Shown here piece after piece: positions 32,846-41,932 of a stretch of DNA of 64,000 nt. How positions within the stretch are numbered: position 1 is the first letter of the stretch; the number at the start of each line of letters is the position of its first letter. The position numbers and the translations under genes are program-made. The notes beneath the pieces were generated by a model that saw only the letters and a program-made list of their open reading frames with translations, did no database searches and was not told the origin of the DNA. Source of the stretch: an uncultured Clostridia bacterium (lineage in GTDB: Bacteria; Bacillota; Clostridia; Christensenellales; HGM11417); NCBI GenBank assembly GCA_944332455.1, contig CALVJY010000001.1:62001-126000 (forward strand), given 5' to 3'.

Positions 32846-34420
32846 TCACAGATCTGCTTTGCTCTGCTTTTTGTCCGCTTTTCCGGGCTGAACAGCCTCC
32901 CCGGCCGGGGCGGATCCCGGCCCTTCGGTGGGCGCTTCGGCCGGGGCGGATCCCGGCTTTTCGGAGGGCCTTTCGGCCGGGGCGGATCCTAACTCTTCGG
33001 AGGGCTTTTCGGCAGATGCGGATCCCGCCTCAGCTTCCGTCGGCCCGCAGGGCGCGGTCTTTTCGTCGGAGGAGGCCGAACTCTTTGAGCCGCTGTCCTC
33101 CGGCTGGTTCAGAAAGGCCAGCTCTTCGGCCCGTTCGTCCGCCCGGGACCGGCCGCGGCGGAACTTCAGTTCGGAGACCTCCTGCCTGGCCCGGCGGTCG
33201 TTGAACTCCTTCCGCTCTCTGCGGATCCTGGCCCTGGCCCCGATGAGCACGGCCAGCCGCTCCCGGCTGTGGGCGAGCATCTCTCCCGCTCTCGCCGCCA
33301 CGGCCGCGTACTCCCCGAAGGAGAGCGCCTTGGCCCGGCAGGCGGCGCTTAAGATTCGCTCGGCCCGGCGGATCTCGGCGGCGGCGTCTTCGGCCTCGTA
33401 GACCTCGTCGGCCGCGCAGCTTTCGGCCTTGAGCGCGGCCTCCTGGGCCAGAAAGGCGGCATAGCGCAGGGCCTTCAGGGTCCGCTTTTCGTTCCCCTTT
33501 CCGGCCTGCTCGGCCACCTCCTTCAGCCTCTTCTGGCTCTGTTCCAGCCGCTCGTCCAGGGTCTCCAGCGGATCCTTGCGGATGCGGCGGAAGGCATAGA
33601 GGATGATGATCCCCACCAGCAGCAGGATGCCGATGGGCGCCGCGATGGCCCGGACGGCCTCGGGCAGGATGATCAGATCGCTGACCCGCAGGACGTACGA
33701 GACTTCCTGCGAACCGGTCCGGGTGGTCACCCGGGCGGTCAGTTCCCGGGTCCCCTTTTGCAGGTCCGTCAGGGTCAGACGGGCGCCCCGGCCGATCTCC
33801 TGTCCTCCCTCCAGCCAGACGATCTCCCCGGTCAGAGGTCCCGCGCCCCCCGCGGTCAGGAAAAATTGGGCGGTCTCCCCTTCCAGGTAGGCGCTCTTGT
33901 CTGCGTTCACGGCCAGATCGGCGAGGTCTGCCGTCACGGTCACGGACACTCGGACGACGGACGGACCGTTCCCCTCGTCGGAGGAAAAGACAAAAAAGAG
34001 CTGGCTCTGCCCCGCCTTGAGGGGCAGAAATTCGCAGACGATCTCCTCTCCTTCCGCGGCGCTGCCGAGGGGCGCCAGGATCTCGGGATCCTCCGCCACC
34101 GCGCCGTTTTCCATCAGTTCATACCCCTCCGCCCGGAAGCGCACCGAAAAGCCGGGCTGCTCCAGGGAGACGGCTACCTCCCGTTCGCCGAGCAGGGTGA
34201 CCGCCTCCTCGGACAGCGCGGAAAGGGCGGCCTTCCCAACGAGGTCTCCTTTCTGCCCTTCCCCGTCCCGGGCGCAGGGACTGACGGCCTCCCAGAGCTG
34301 AGCCTCTCCCGAGGCCTCCGCCGCCGTCCCGGGAAGGGCGGCCGCTTCGGCCCGGACGGCGGGGACGGAGCCGAGAAACAGGACGAGGATCAGGCAGAAC
34401 ACCCCCAAAAAACGTCTCAT
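32846..34420 (-). CDS. Secreted membrane-anchored protein with Ig-like region and coil
   Basis: A 524-residue protein: signal peptide (about 1-24, ending VRAEA), an extracytoplasmic region with beta-rich, Ig-like stretches (about 100-250; DKSAYLEGETAQFFLTAGG), one membrane helix (about 262-285), then a cytoplasmic Arg/Glu/Ala-rich coiled domain (about 290-450) and a repetitive Pro/Ser/Ala tail. The ATG at 34420 overlaps the mscS stop (ATGA), so it is co-translated with mscS. An envelope sensor of channel activity is conceivable, but the family is unknown. Start sites further upstream run in the mscS frame shadow. Confidence 0.7.
   Translation of the reverse strand: MRRFLGVFCLILVLFLGSVPAVRAEAAALPGTAAEASGEAQLWEAVSPCARDGEGQKGDLVGKAALSALSEEAVTLLGEREVAVSLEQPGFSVRFRAEGYELMENGAVAEDPEILAPLGSAAEGEEIVCEFLPLKAGQSQLFFVFSSDEGNGPSVVRVSVTVTADLADLAVNADKSAYLEGETAQFFLTAGGAGPLTGEIVWLEGGQEIGRGARLTLTDLQKGTRELTARVTTRTGSQEVSYVLRVSDLIILPEAVRAIAAPIGILLLVGIIILYAFRRIRKDPLETLDERLEQSQKRLKEVAEQAGKGNEKRTLKALRYAAFLAQEAALKAESCAADEVYEAEDAAAEIRRAERILSAACRAKALSFGEYAAVAARAGEMLAHSRERLAVLIGARARIRRERKEFNDRRARQEVSELKFRRGRSRADERAEELAFLNQPEDSGSKSSASSDEKTAPCGPTEAEAGSASAEKPSEELGSAPAERPSEKPGSAPAEAPTEGPGSAPAGEAVQPGKADKKQSKADL
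32902..33027 (-). repeat. 36-bp tandem repeats coding a Ser/Ala/Pro/Glu tail
   Basis: Units begin near 32903, 32939, 32975 and 33011 with GGCCGGGGCGGATCC or a close variant. They encode 12-residue repeats of the form GSAPAExPSExP at the C-terminus of the Ig-like protein. Confidence 0.85.
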
Positions 34421-35235
34421 CGCTTCCCGCCCTCCGCTTTTGGGGGGAGGGTGCCGCCGGGAATGGCGATCCCCTCTTCCCGGAAGGCCTTGATCACGGC
34501 CTCCGCCACCTCGTAGTAGACCTCGTCCCGATCGGCGTTGTTCACCCAGGCCTGGGCCAGGAACTTCAGGCAGTTGACGGCCTGTTCCTGCAGCCCCACA
34601 AAGGGCTCCGGCTCGGACAGCACCTTGGGATGGGCCTTCAGACAGCGCCGGATGACCGCCTTGACCTGGTCGAGATCGGCGTCGCAGCTCACCGAAAAGA
34701 TCCATTCCGCCCGGCGGGTGGGACGGGCCGAATGGTTGACCACCGTGCCGGCCGTCACCTCGGAGTTGGGCAGGACCACTTTCCGGTTGTCCGTGGTGAC
34801 CAGCTCCACGGTCAGCATGCGGATGGCCCGCACCCGGCCGGTCACCGAACCGATCTCCACCAGATCCCCCTCCTGAAAGGGCTTGGTGCCGATGATGACC
34901 ACTCCGTTGGCCAGATTGGCCAGCGAATCCTGCAAAGCCAGGCCGACCGCCAGGCCGACCGCCGAGACGATGGCCACAAAGGAGGTCAGGGGAATGTTCA
35001 TCATGTTGGCCACGATGAAGGCCAGCACCACGTAGAGCAGCAGGCGCAGCACCGAAAGGATAAAGCCGGAGACCGAATTGTCCACCGGACTCTTTAAGAA
35101 GGCGGCCTTTAAAAGCCGAAGGATGACCTTGATGACCACCACGCCGATGACCAGCACGGCCAGCAGCTCGAACACCCGCCAGCCCGTCTGGGAGAGGAAG
35201 TCCACCACGGACTCCCACAGTTCCTCGAACGTCAC
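34417..35235 (-). CDS. mscS: Small-conductance mechanosensitive channel, MscS family
   Basis: A 272-residue MscS protein. Three membrane helices (about 20-45, 60-82 and 85-110) end in the pore-lining stretch AVGLALQDSLANLANGVVII, followed by the beta domain (FQEGDLVEIGSVTGRV, DNRKVVLPNS) and the alpha-beta cap. The channel opens under membrane tension to release solutes on osmotic downshock. The start is GTG at 35235 with AGGAGG upstream. The downstream gene overlaps it by four bases. Confidence 0.95.
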   Translation of the reverse strand: MTFEELWESVVDFLSQTGWRVFELLAVLVIGVVVIKVILRLLKAAFLKSPVDNSVSGFILSVLRLLLYVVLAFIVANMMNIPLTSFVAIVSAVGLAVGLALQDSLANLANGVVIIGTKPFQEGDLVEIGSVTGRVRAIRMLTVELVTTDNRKVVLPNSEVTAGTVVNHSARPTRRAEWIFSVSCDADLDQVKAVIRRCLKAHPKVLSEPEPFVGLQEQAVNCLKFLAQAWVNNADRDEVYYEVAEAVIKAFREEGIAIPGGTLPPKAEGGKR

Positions 35236-35398
35236 AAAAAATTCCTCCTTTGTCCTTTCCCTTTTGCGGGCCGTCCGATCGGGTCAAAGCCCGGCAGACT
35301 GCGCTCCTGAACGGCCTCCTGCCTCCGGCATCCGCGGAAGGCCGGGGCGCCCCGCGCTTTCAGGGCAAACCCGCCCCGCGGGAATGGGCCGGAACAAA

Positions 35399-35428
35399 AC
35401 AGGCCCGAGGGAACTTCCTTCGGGCCTG
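35399..35428 (-). terminator. Terminator of rny
   Basis: On the minus strand CAGGCCCGAAGGAA pairs with TTCCCTCGGGCCTG, with one mismatch, followed by TTTTG. It lies 35 bases after the rny stop. Confidence 0.8.
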
Positions 35429-35461
35429 CGCAAAAAACTTCTTATCCGGCGTGCGCCTCTT

Positions 35462-37081
35462 TTACTTGGCGTACTCCACGCTCCGCATCTCGCGGATGAC
35501 GTTGACCTTGATCTGCCCGGGATACTCCATCTCGGCCTCGATCTTCTTGGCCACTTCCTTGGCCAGGAACACGGTGGCGGTGTCGTCCACCACCTCGGGC
35601 TTGACCATGACCCGGACTTCCCGCCCGGCCTGGATGGCGAAGGACTTCTCCACGCCCGGGAAGGAATCGGCGATCTCCTCCAGCTTTTCCAGCCGCTTGA
35701 CGTAGTTTTCCAGACTCTCGCGGCGGGCGCCCGGACGGGCTCCCGAAATGGCGTCGGCGGCCTGGACCAGCACGGCCTCCACCGTCAGCGGCTCCACGTC
35801 GCCGTGGTGGGCCATGATGGCGTTGACCACTTCCTTGCTCTCGCGGTACTTCTTGGCCAGATCCGCGCCGATCTGGATGTGGGTGCCCTCCAGCTCGAAG
35901 TCCACGGCCTTGCCGATGTCGTGCAGCAGTCCCGCCCGCTTGGCCAGGGCCACGTCGGCCCCCAGCTCGCCGGCCATGGTAGCTGCCAGAAAGGCCACTT
36001 CCAACGAATGTTTCAGGATGTTCTGCCCGTAGCTGGTCCGGAACTTCAGCCGGCCCAGCAGCTTGACCAGTTCGGGATGCAGGCCGTACACGCCGGTGTC
36101 GAACACCGCGGCGTCGCCGGCCTCCTTGATCTGATTTTCCACGTCCCGCTTGACCTTTTCCACGGTCTCCTCGATGCGGGCAGGATGGATGCGGCCGTCC
36201 ACGATCAGCTTTTCCAGGGTGATGCGGGCCACCTCCCGGCGGATGGGGTCGAAGCCGGACAGAATGACCACTTCGGGGGTGTCGTCGATGATGAGGTCGA
36301 TGCCGGTGGCGGCCTCCAGCGCCCGGATGTTGCGGCCCTCGCGGCCGATGATCCGGCCCTTCATGTCGTCGCTGGGCAGGGGCACCACCGAGACCGTGCC
36401 CTCCGAGGCATGATCGGCGGCGCACTTCTGGATGGCCAGGCTGATGATCTCGCGGGCCTTTTTCTGCCCCTCGTTCTTGGCCTCGTTCTCGATGTCGCGG
36501 ACCATTTTGACCGCGTCCTTTTTGGCCTCCTGCTCGTAGCCGGCGATCAGCTCGCTCTTGGCTTCCTCCTTGGTCATACCGGCCACTTTTTCAAGCTCGG
36601 CCAGCATTTTGTCGTGGGCGTGTCCCACTTCCTCGGACTTTTTCTCCAGCTCCTTTTCCCGCTCGGCAAGGTGCTTCTGGGTCTGTTCGAGCTGTTCGTT
36701 GCGCTTGTTTAAGACCTGCTCCTTTTTGTCCAGCACGTCCTCCTTGGAGATCAGGCGCTGCTCGTCCTTTTTGATCTCGACGCGGCGGTCGCGGGCCTCG
36801 CGCTCGGCCTCCTGACGGAGACGCTGCGCTTCCTCCTTGCCCTCCACAATGAGTTCTTTTTTCCTCGTCCCGGCCTCTTCGATCACGCGTTTTGCATCTT
36901 CTCTCGCAAGTTCCACAATATTTTTCGCTTCCTCGGAGTCCTCCCGCATCTTCCGCTCGGTCCGCTTTTTGTTGACCAGGTAGAAGATCAGAAGGCCGAG
37001 TCCGGTAAATATGACTGCGACCAAAGCCAGGAAGAGGTATCCGATTCCTTCGATCCCGATGGCGCTTAAAGCACTCAGCAT
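35462..37081 (-). CDS. rny: Ribonuclease Y
   Basis: A 539-residue membrane-bound endoribonuclease that initiates mRNA decay in Firmicutes. It has one N-terminal membrane helix (about 12-36), a long coiled coil (about 40-200), a KH domain ([19 protein letters not shown], about 235-253) and an HD domain ([11 protein letters not shown] and [12 protein letters not shown], about 350-410). The C-terminal [18 protein letters not shown] is typical. Its promoter is at 37137-37166. A GTACTT inverted repeat lies in its leader. Confidence 0.97.
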   Translation of the reverse strand: MLSALSAIGIEGIGYLFLALVAVIFTGLGLLIFYLVNKKRTERKMREDSEEAKNIVELAREDAKRVIEEAGTRKKELIVEGKEEAQRLRQEAEREARDRRVEIKKDEQRLISKEDVLDKKEQVLNKRNEQLEQTQKHLAEREKELEKKSEEVGHAHDKMLAELEKVAGMTKEEAKSELIAGYEQEAKKDAVKMVRDIENEAKNEGQKKAREIISLAIQKCAADHASEGTVSVVPLPSDDMKGRIIGREGRNIRALEAATGIDLIIDDTPEVVILSGFDPIRREVARITLEKLIVDGRIHPARIEETVEKVKRDVENQIKEAGDAAVFDTGVYGLHPELVKLLGRLKFRTSYGQNILKHSLEVAFLAATMAGELGADVALAKRAGLLHDIGKAVDFELEGTHIQIGADLAKKYRESKEVVNAIMAHHGDVEPLTVEAVLVQAADAISGARPGARRESLENYVKRLEKLEEIADSFPGVEKSFAIQAGREVRVMVKPEVVDDTATVFLAKEVAKKIEAEMEYPGQIKVNVIREMRSVEYAK

Positions 37082-37106
37082 CTTTCGTTACCTCCTTTCC
37101 GTTCTG

Positions 37107-37129
37107 TCAAGTACCCCAAAAAAGTACTT
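37107..37129 (-). repeat. Inverted repeat in the rny leader
   Basis: AAGTAC and GTACTT flank a T/G-rich centre between the rny promoter and its ribosome-binding site. It could be a regulator site or a weak hairpin. Confidence 0.5.
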
Positions 37130-37136
37130 TAAAATT

Positions 37137-37166
37137 ATTATACTATATCATACCCTCCGAAGTCAA
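37137..37166 (-). promoter_or_regulatory. Promoter of rny
   Basis: On the minus strand TTGACT (37166-37161), an 18-base spacer and TATAAT (37142-37137). Confidence 0.8.
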
Positions 37167-37319
37167 GAACAATGCGCGCCAAACAGGGGCCTGCCGTCCG
37201 AAAAATTTTAATTTTTTGCCCCAAACCGGCCCCGGAGGGAAAAGCTTCCCCCGCCTTTCCCGGATCGGGTCGAAAAAAGAAGGTTCTCCCGCCCCGGCCG
37301 GGCCGCTCTGCAAAGCCAA

Positions 37320-37590
37320 AATGTGCCGGCCGGCCCTCTTGCGAGACAGAAACGCGCCCGGGCCTGTCCTCCCTGCAAACCTGAAACGCGCCGGCTAATC
37401 CTCCGAAAAATCCGGGACAGGCAGCGGCGCCCTCCCGAAAAACCGAAATACCTGCCTGTCTGGCCGCCCTGCAAAACCGAAATACCTCGGCCGGTCCTCC
37501 CTGAAAGGCCGAAACGCGCCGAAAAGCCGAAACACCTCGGCCGGTCCTCCCGGCATATCCGGGACAGGCAGAGGCCGACTTTCGGCCCAG
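37320..37590. repeat. Degenerate low-complexity repeats
   Basis: Irregular repeats built from CCGAAACRCCTCGGCCGGTCCTCC-like blocks (split here as CCGAAACRCC then TCGGCCGGTCCTCC) fill this intergenic stretch. CCGGGACAGGCAG occurs at both ends (about 37410 and 37558). A frame on the minus strand stays open but looks repeat-driven, without a ribosome-binding site. No gene was called. Confidence 0.6.
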
Positions 37591-37622
37591 CTCCGGCCCG
37601 GCGTTCTCTTTCGGCCGGAAAG

Positions 37623-37666
37623 AGCCGAAGGCCCCGGCCGGGTTTTCCCGGCCGGGGCCTTCGGCT
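37623..37666 (-). terminator. Perfect 20-bp hairpin after degV
   Basis: Arms 37623-37642 and 37647-37666 are perfectly complementary around TTTT. It lies 70 bases after the degV stop on the minus strand and is followed there by CTCTTTCC rather than a clear U-tract, so termination is likely but not canonical. Confidence 0.6.
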
Positions 37667-37745
37667 GTATCATCCTTACAAAGGTTCAACGATATCGTGG
37701 TTTTCGATATCATCCTTACAGGTTTGCGGTATCGTCTTTACACGG
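37667..37745 (-). repeat. Three direct repeats spanning the degV stop codon
   Basis: On the minus strand the motif AACC..TGTAARGAYGATA occurs three times between the last degV codons and the hairpin at 37623. The first copy contains the TAA stop of degV. Confidence 0.7.
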
Positions 37746-38592
37746 GTTTGTCGTTCAGGAACAAAAGGCCCAGCGTCCCTTTGCCGCAGTGGCAGGTGAT
37801 GGTGCTGCCGGCCATGGTCTCGTACACCGTCTCGAAGTCGAACAGCTCCCGGGTGGCCCTTTTGGCGATCTCCACCAGCTCGGGATCCATCTCGGTGTGG
37901 GTGATAAAAGCCCTGGTGCGGTCGGGGGTGGGATAGCGCTCGTGCAGGTACTCGATGTAGTTGCGCACCACTTTGTCCATATTCCCCCTGAGCTTTTCCT
38001 TGGCAGGCTTCAGATATCCTTCCTGCATGTTCAGGATGGGATGGATCTTCAGCAGATTGGCGCCCAGCAGGGTCAGGCCCGAGCACCGGCCGCCCTTGTA
38101 CAGGTACTCCAGCTTGTCCACCACAAAGGAGGTCTGATCGTTGGGGACCAGGCCCTCGAGGATGCGGATCACCTCCCGGATGTCGGTGCCGGCGTCCAGC
38201 AGGTCCCGGGCCTTCATGGCCAGAAGGGAAGTGCCGGTCGACAGCGCGCCCCCGTCCACCACGTAGACGTTTTTCAGCTCGGAGGCGGCCAGCGTGGCGT
38301 TCTGCCAGCAGGCCGACAGATGCTGCGAGATGGAGACGTGCAGCACCTGATCGCATTCTTTCAGCAGTTTTTCGAAGTGTTCGCGGAAGGCATAGGAACT
38401 GACCGCCGAGGTCTTGGGGAGGATACCGGTCTTTTCGACGTAGGCAAAGATGTCCGGCGGGGTGACGGTGATCCCGTCCTCGTAGTCCTTGTCCCCCAGA
38501 ATGATGGTCAGCGGAACGACCCGGATGTCGAACTGTTTGACGAGTTCCGGCGTCAGATCCATTGTGGAATCCATGGAAATGATGGTCTTCAT
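37738..38592 (-). CDS. DegV family fatty-acid-binding protein
   Basis: A 284-residue two-domain DegV/FakB-type protein. The start MKTIISMDSTMDLTPELVKQ, the GILPKTSAVSS loop (about 57-67) that holds the carboxylate, and the YLYKGGRCSG motif (about 164-173) mark the family. These proteins bind a fatty acid for phosphorylation by FakA, which feeds exogenous fatty acids into phospholipid synthesis. No fakA (DAK-like kinase) is in the window. The repeats after its stop codon are described separately. Confidence 0.93.
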   Translation of the reverse strand: MKTIISMDSTMDLTPELVKQFDIRVVPLTIILGDKDYEDGITVTPPDIFAYVEKTGILPKTSAVSSYAFREHFEKLLKECDQVLHVSISQHLSACWQNATLAASELKNVYVVDGGALSTGTSLLAMKARDLLDAGTDIREVIRILEGLVPNDQTSFVVDKLEYLYKGGRCSGLTLLGANLLKIHPILNMQEGYLKPAKEKLRGNMDKVVRNYIEYLHERYPTPDRTRAFITHTEMDPELVEIAKRATRELFDFETVYETMAGSTITCHCGKGTLGLLFLNDKPV

Positions 38593-38783
38593 GAGAGCCT
38601 CCAGTGGTCTTTTTTAAACTTTACGCCCGTCGGGCGGTTTTTTCAGGTGTCAGTCGGGGAGATCGCAGGGGCTTTCTCCCCGGCGGCCATGATGCGGACT
38701 CCCGGGAAAACGTCCGGCCCGCCTGCATGCGGATCCCGCGCTGCCTTCAGATCGATCCGCGGGCCTGTCCGAAAAGAAAGGCC

Positions 38784-39476
38784 TCAGGCCGCGGCGGACA
38801 GTCCGCTCAAAGTCTCGCTTCCGGGGGCCGGCAGCGGGGTCAAATCCGGGCTTTCGGAAGACGGCAGGGCCGTAAACAGGTCGGCCCAGGTGTTGACCAC
38901 CCGGGAGATCCCCCCGTCCCGGAACAGCAAAATCACCCGGCCCACCAGCTGGGAACGCCCGATGGGGCCGTAGTCAAAGCTGTCCTGACTGACCTCGCGG
39001 TGGTCGCCGGCCAGGAAGACTTCGTCTTCCTCGAGGTGCCAGGTCTTGCCGTTGTTGGCGGAATCGTTCTGTCCGTAGATGTAAGGTTCGTTTTGCAGGA
39101 CGATGACCTCCCCGTCCTCCTGTTCGATGCGGACGGTGTGCTCGTCCACCTGAGTGATGGTGTCTCCGCCCAGGGCCAGCACCCGCTTGATGACCAGGGT
39201 GCCGTCGTTGGAGTAGGCGATGACGATGTCGCCGTAGGCATAGCCGGTCAGCCGCAGCACCCCCACCGTGTCCCCGGAGTTCCGGAACGTAGGCTCCATG
39301 GAGTGGCCCAGCACCGGCAGAGAGAGGTAGACATAGTTGGGAATGACATAGATCCAGAGGATGGCGACGATCAGGAGGATGGTGAAAAACAGCAGGTCCC
39401 CCCGCATCTCCTTTTCCGGATCCTGCCGGCGCTCGATCTCGGCGGGATCGAATCGGTTGGCTGAACGAAATCTCAT
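38784..39476 (-). CDS. lepB: Signal peptidase I
   Basis: A 230-residue type I signal peptidase. A cytoplasmic N-terminal 30 residues, one membrane helix (about 29-52), then the catalytic Ser in GHSMEPT (about 57-63), the Lys in VIKRVLALGGD (about 94-104) and the GDHREVSQDSFDYGPI box (about 157-172). It removes signal peptides from secreted proteins. The C-terminal 35 residues are Ser/Pro/Leu-rich and lack similarity. It overlaps the DUF951 gene by four bases and ends the operon. Confidence 0.95.
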   Translation of the reverse strand: MRFRSANRFDPAEIERRQDPEKEMRGDLLFFTILLIVAILWIYVIPNYVYLSLPVLGHSMEPTFRNSGDTVGVLRLTGYAYGDIVIAYSNDGTLVIKRVLALGGDTITQVDEHTVRIEQEDGEVIVLQNEPYIYGQNDSANNGKTWHLEEDEVFLAGDHREVSQDSFDYGPIGRSQLVGRVILLFRDGGISRVVNTWADLFTALPSSESPDLTPLPAPGSETLSGLSAAA

Positions 39477-39673
39477 GGCGTTTCCCTTTGGCTGTCCTGC
39501 GGAATGTGGCGCTTGACCCTCTTTTTAAAGCTCTCCAGATCCAGCATGACGATCCGGCCGCAGGTCAGGCACTTCAGCTTGACGTCGGTCCCGGTGCGCA
39601 GGATCTCCCACTCGTTGCCCCCGCAGGGGTGGTTCTTTTTGGTGACGACGATATCTTTGACCTTGTAGATCAT
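39473..39673 (-). CDS. DUF951 domain-containing protein
   Basis: A 66-residue small basic protein of the DUF951 family, recognisable by the start YKVKDIVVTKKNHPCGGNEW and the CLTCGRIVML zinc-like pair. Its function is unknown, but it is conserved in Firmicutes. It lies two bases after the hydrolase stop region and overlaps lepB, so the three genes are one operon and are translated in order hydrolase, DUF951, lepB. Confidence 0.9.
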   Translation of the reverse strand: MIYKVKDIVVTKKNHPCGGNEWEILRTGTDVKLKCLTCGRIVMLDLESFKKRVKRHIPQDSQRETP

Positions 39674-39675
39674 GG

Positions 39676-41340
39676 CTAAACCCAGAGGATGTTGTTGAAC
39701 ACGGCCGGACGTTCGGTCAAAAAGGCCGCCATGGAGACCGCCCAGGTCTTTAAGATCCGCCCGTCCGCCGCCTTGAAGTTTTCCTTCTTCAGGGTGACCG
39801 GCTGCCAGATCTCCCCGCCCAGCAGTTTGACCTCGGCGCGGTAGACGTATTCGCTCTCCTTCCCCTTGTCGGCGTAAAAGACCACCGTCAGGGTCTGCGG
39901 CTGTCTGGACCAGACGTCAAAGCGGAAGAGGTTTTCGTCCTCGCCCCGGAAGGCCTGCCCCGAGAGCTTGTAGGTGGCCAGGGACTGCACGGTCCCGCTC
40001 ACCCCGGCGATCCCCAGCGGCCCCTCGGCCATTTTGACCGGGACCTGGCTGAGAAAGAGGTCGGACTGCCGCTTCAGCCCCTCCACGGGGTAGCAGGTAA
40101 AGGAGTCCTCCCCCATCATTCCGTTGTAGATGACGTGCCCGGCCGCGGCCGGCGCGGCGAGCGAGGAAATGTCCCCCACCGCAAAGCTGCTGGACTGGGT
40201 CATGCCGTTTTCCATGGTCACATTGGCATAGGCGAACACCCGCGAGCAGGCCCCGCGCAGGGGGATGGCCCCCTCGTAGACCCCCTCGCCGATGCGCATG
40301 ATCTTCAGGCTCTTCCAGTCCCGTTCCACCGGGGCCACGGTGTCGAAGGCGTAGTAGACTTTGACCTCGGCCTCCTTTCCCGGCGAAGTCAGCCGCAGCA
40401 GGGGGACCTTGTTGCGGATCTCGAAGCTGAGCTCGCAGCTTTGGGGAAGCTCCAGCGGCCGGCCCTTGAGCTGCCGCTCCAGGAAAAGATCCAGCGTGGC
40501 CGCAGCGCGATCGGAGAGCAGCCCGTACAGCCTGGGGGAAAACTCATAGATCAGCTCGCAGTCCTCCGGCACCCGGTGCAGGGTGTCGTAGGCGCGGTCC
40601 ATGTCGGTGCAGTCGTCGTTGGTGCCGGACAGAAAGAGGAAGGGCACCTTTAAGAAGGAGGCGTAGCTTTCCACCGCGATGCCGGCCAGATACCGCCGGA
40701 TCTCGTCGTCCATGTCCATGACGCTGCCGGCGGGGTCGAATTTGGGCCGGCCCTGGTAGCGCTCCCAGCCCGCGAAGAACAGGGAGCCGCAGGCGGCCAG
40801 CGAAGGCTCCAGCACGGCCAGGTGCCAGGCCATCAGCCCGCCCCGGCGGTAGCCGAAAAAGGCGATCTTTTCGGATCCGGACAGCGCCTTTGCCGCCCGG
40901 ACGGCATAGCGGGCCACCCCCGTCCACTCGTAGAAGCAGTTCTCCCGGGCCGTGGGCTCGGCAAAGCGGAGATGCCGCCCCGCCCGCTGAAAGTTGGCGT
41001 AGGAAACGCATTCGGGATAGAGGGTGAACCGCCCCTTTTCCCGCTCGCCGGCGTAGTCGAACATGAGCACGGCATAGCCCCGCCGGCAGAAGTAGCCCAT
41101 GATGTCCAGGTCCACCGTCAGATCGCAGTCGTTGGCCAGCACCACCGCGGGGGCGTGCTCGTCCGCCCCCAGGGCGTGGGCAAACACGGCGTAGATCCTG
41201 GGTCGGCCCCCGCCGGTCTCCCGTCCCGAGAAGTAGACCTCGGTCAGGCTCATCTGGTTCTGTTCAGAGGTGCGGATCACGCTCAGGTCCAGCGGCTGTT
41301 CGCCGTCAAAATCCGCCCAGAGCGTGACCGGCGTGTACAT
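39676..41340 (-). CDS. Alpha/beta-hydrolase family protein
   Basis: A 554-residue two-part protein. The N-terminal ~320 residues have alpha/beta-hydrolase features: a DYAGEREKG loop near residue 110, then FFGYRRGG (about 168-175) at the nucleophile-elbow position, which reads G-Y-R-R-G without the usual Ser or Cys, and late Asp-containing strands. The C-terminal half (about 325-554) is beta-rich and Ig- or jelly-roll-like. No signal peptide. The missing nucleophile suggests a non-catalytic or altered role. The ATG at 41340 is chosen because a longer frame would run into the repeat element. Confidence 0.65.
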   Translation of the reverse strand: MYTPVTLWADFDGEQPLDLSVIRTSEQNQMSLTEVYFSGRETGGGRPRIYAVFAHALGADEHAPAVVLANDCDLTVDLDIMGYFCRRGYAVLMFDYAGEREKGRFTLYPECVSYANFQRAGRHLRFAEPTARENCFYEWTGVARYAVRAAKALSGSEKIAFFGYRRGGLMAWHLAVLEPSLAACGSLFFAGWERYQGRPKFDPAGSVMDMDDEIRRYLAGIAVESYASFLKVPFLFLSGTNDDCTDMDRAYDTLHRVPEDCELIYEFSPRLYGLLSDRAAATLDLFLERQLKGRPLELPQSCELSFEIRNKVPLLRLTSPGKEAEVKVYYAFDTVAPVERDWKSLKIMRIGEGVYEGAIPLRGACSRVFAYANVTMENGMTQSSSFAVGDISSLAAPAAAGHVIYNGMMGEDSFTCYPVEGLKRQSDLFLSQVPVKMAEGPLGIAGVSGTVQSLATYKLSGQAFRGEDENLFRFDVWSRQPQTLTVVFYADKGKESEYVYRAEVKLLGGEIWQPVTLKKENFKAADGRILKTWAVSMAAFLTERPAVFNNILWV

Positions 41341-41390
41341 GACGTTTTCCAAACTCTGCCCCCGCCGTCCGAGGACGGCCACATCGTATT

Positions 41391-41571
41391 TAAGGCATCC
41401 CCGCACAAAGACCGCCTTGCGGCTTTGTGTACGCCTTGCTTGCATCTTTTCCGCCACTTGGCCCAAAATCTCCTTGAAATACGTTCAGTATTCCTGCGTC
41501 GATTTTGGACGAATTGACGAAAAATCTGACGGCACAATCCGCACACAATCTTCATGCGGTGCTGCCTTAGA
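41391..41571 (-). mobile_element. ~180-bp MITE-like element, near-intact
   Basis: On the minus strand the element begins TAAGGCAGCACCGCA and ends TGCGGGGATGCCTTA, so its termini are imperfect inverted repeats of about 15 bp bounded by TA, as in TA-targeting miniature elements. It holds an internal hairpin (AAAGCCGCAAGGCGGTCTTT) and encodes no transposase. It lies between the promoter (41574-41602) and start of the alpha/beta-hydrolase, so it is in that gene's 5' leader. Similar copies are at 1639 and 41998, and an end remnant is at 21361. Confidence 0.75.
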
Positions 41572-41573
41572 TT

Positions 41574-41602
41574 ATTTTACCATATCATGAAAACTTTTGC
41601 AA
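41574..41602 (-). promoter_or_regulatory. Promoter of the hydrolase-DUF951-lepB operon
   Basis: On the minus strand TTGCAA (41602-41597), a 17-base spacer and TAAAAT (41579-41574) with an extended -10 TATGG. The repeat element begins just after it. Confidence 0.75.
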
Positions 41603-41932
41603 CTAATTCCGGCCGCCGGCCCTCTTTTTGCTCCTTTTTCGCCCCCTGGCCCGATGCCGCCGGGAGAACACCGGAACCATTCCGTCCTCCGGAGGGAGGC
41701 CCCCTTTTGGGCCGTTCCGACCCTTTTGCTCCCCGCTCGTCTCCGCGCCCCTCGCCTCCTCTCTCCCTGCCGGGTGCCCCCTTTTACTCCCTTCCTTCCT
41801 CTGCCCTCGCCTCCTCTCTTTCCGCCCGCTCCGGCCGTGCGTTTCGCGGGGCTTCAGCATTTAAACCTGCTCTTTCCCTCCTCCGGCTCTCTGCCCTCAG
41901 GAAAGAGGGCGGAAAAATCCCCTCTTAAAAGG
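41603..41932. other. Intergenic region, no gene seen
   Basis: About 330 C/T-rich bases between divergent promoters. Frames on both strands are long only because of composition and lack ribosome-binding sites and protein-like content. Confidence 0.4.

Noticed and set aside
34421..35287. A long upstream extension of the Ig-like protein frame across mscS.
   Set aside because: The extension is an out-of-frame shadow of mscS with biased composition; the ATG at 34420 overlaps the mscS stop and begins a clear signal peptide.
38616..38642. A CGCCCGTCGGGCG hairpin with a T-run on the plus strand after lepB.
   Set aside because: It is oriented opposite to the genes on both sides and no plus-strand gene needs it.
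41341..41466. An N-terminal extension of the alpha/beta-hydrolase into the repeat element.
   Set aside because: The extra residues are encoded by the repeat and do not resemble the rest of the protein; the ATG at 41340 starts the protein-like sequence.
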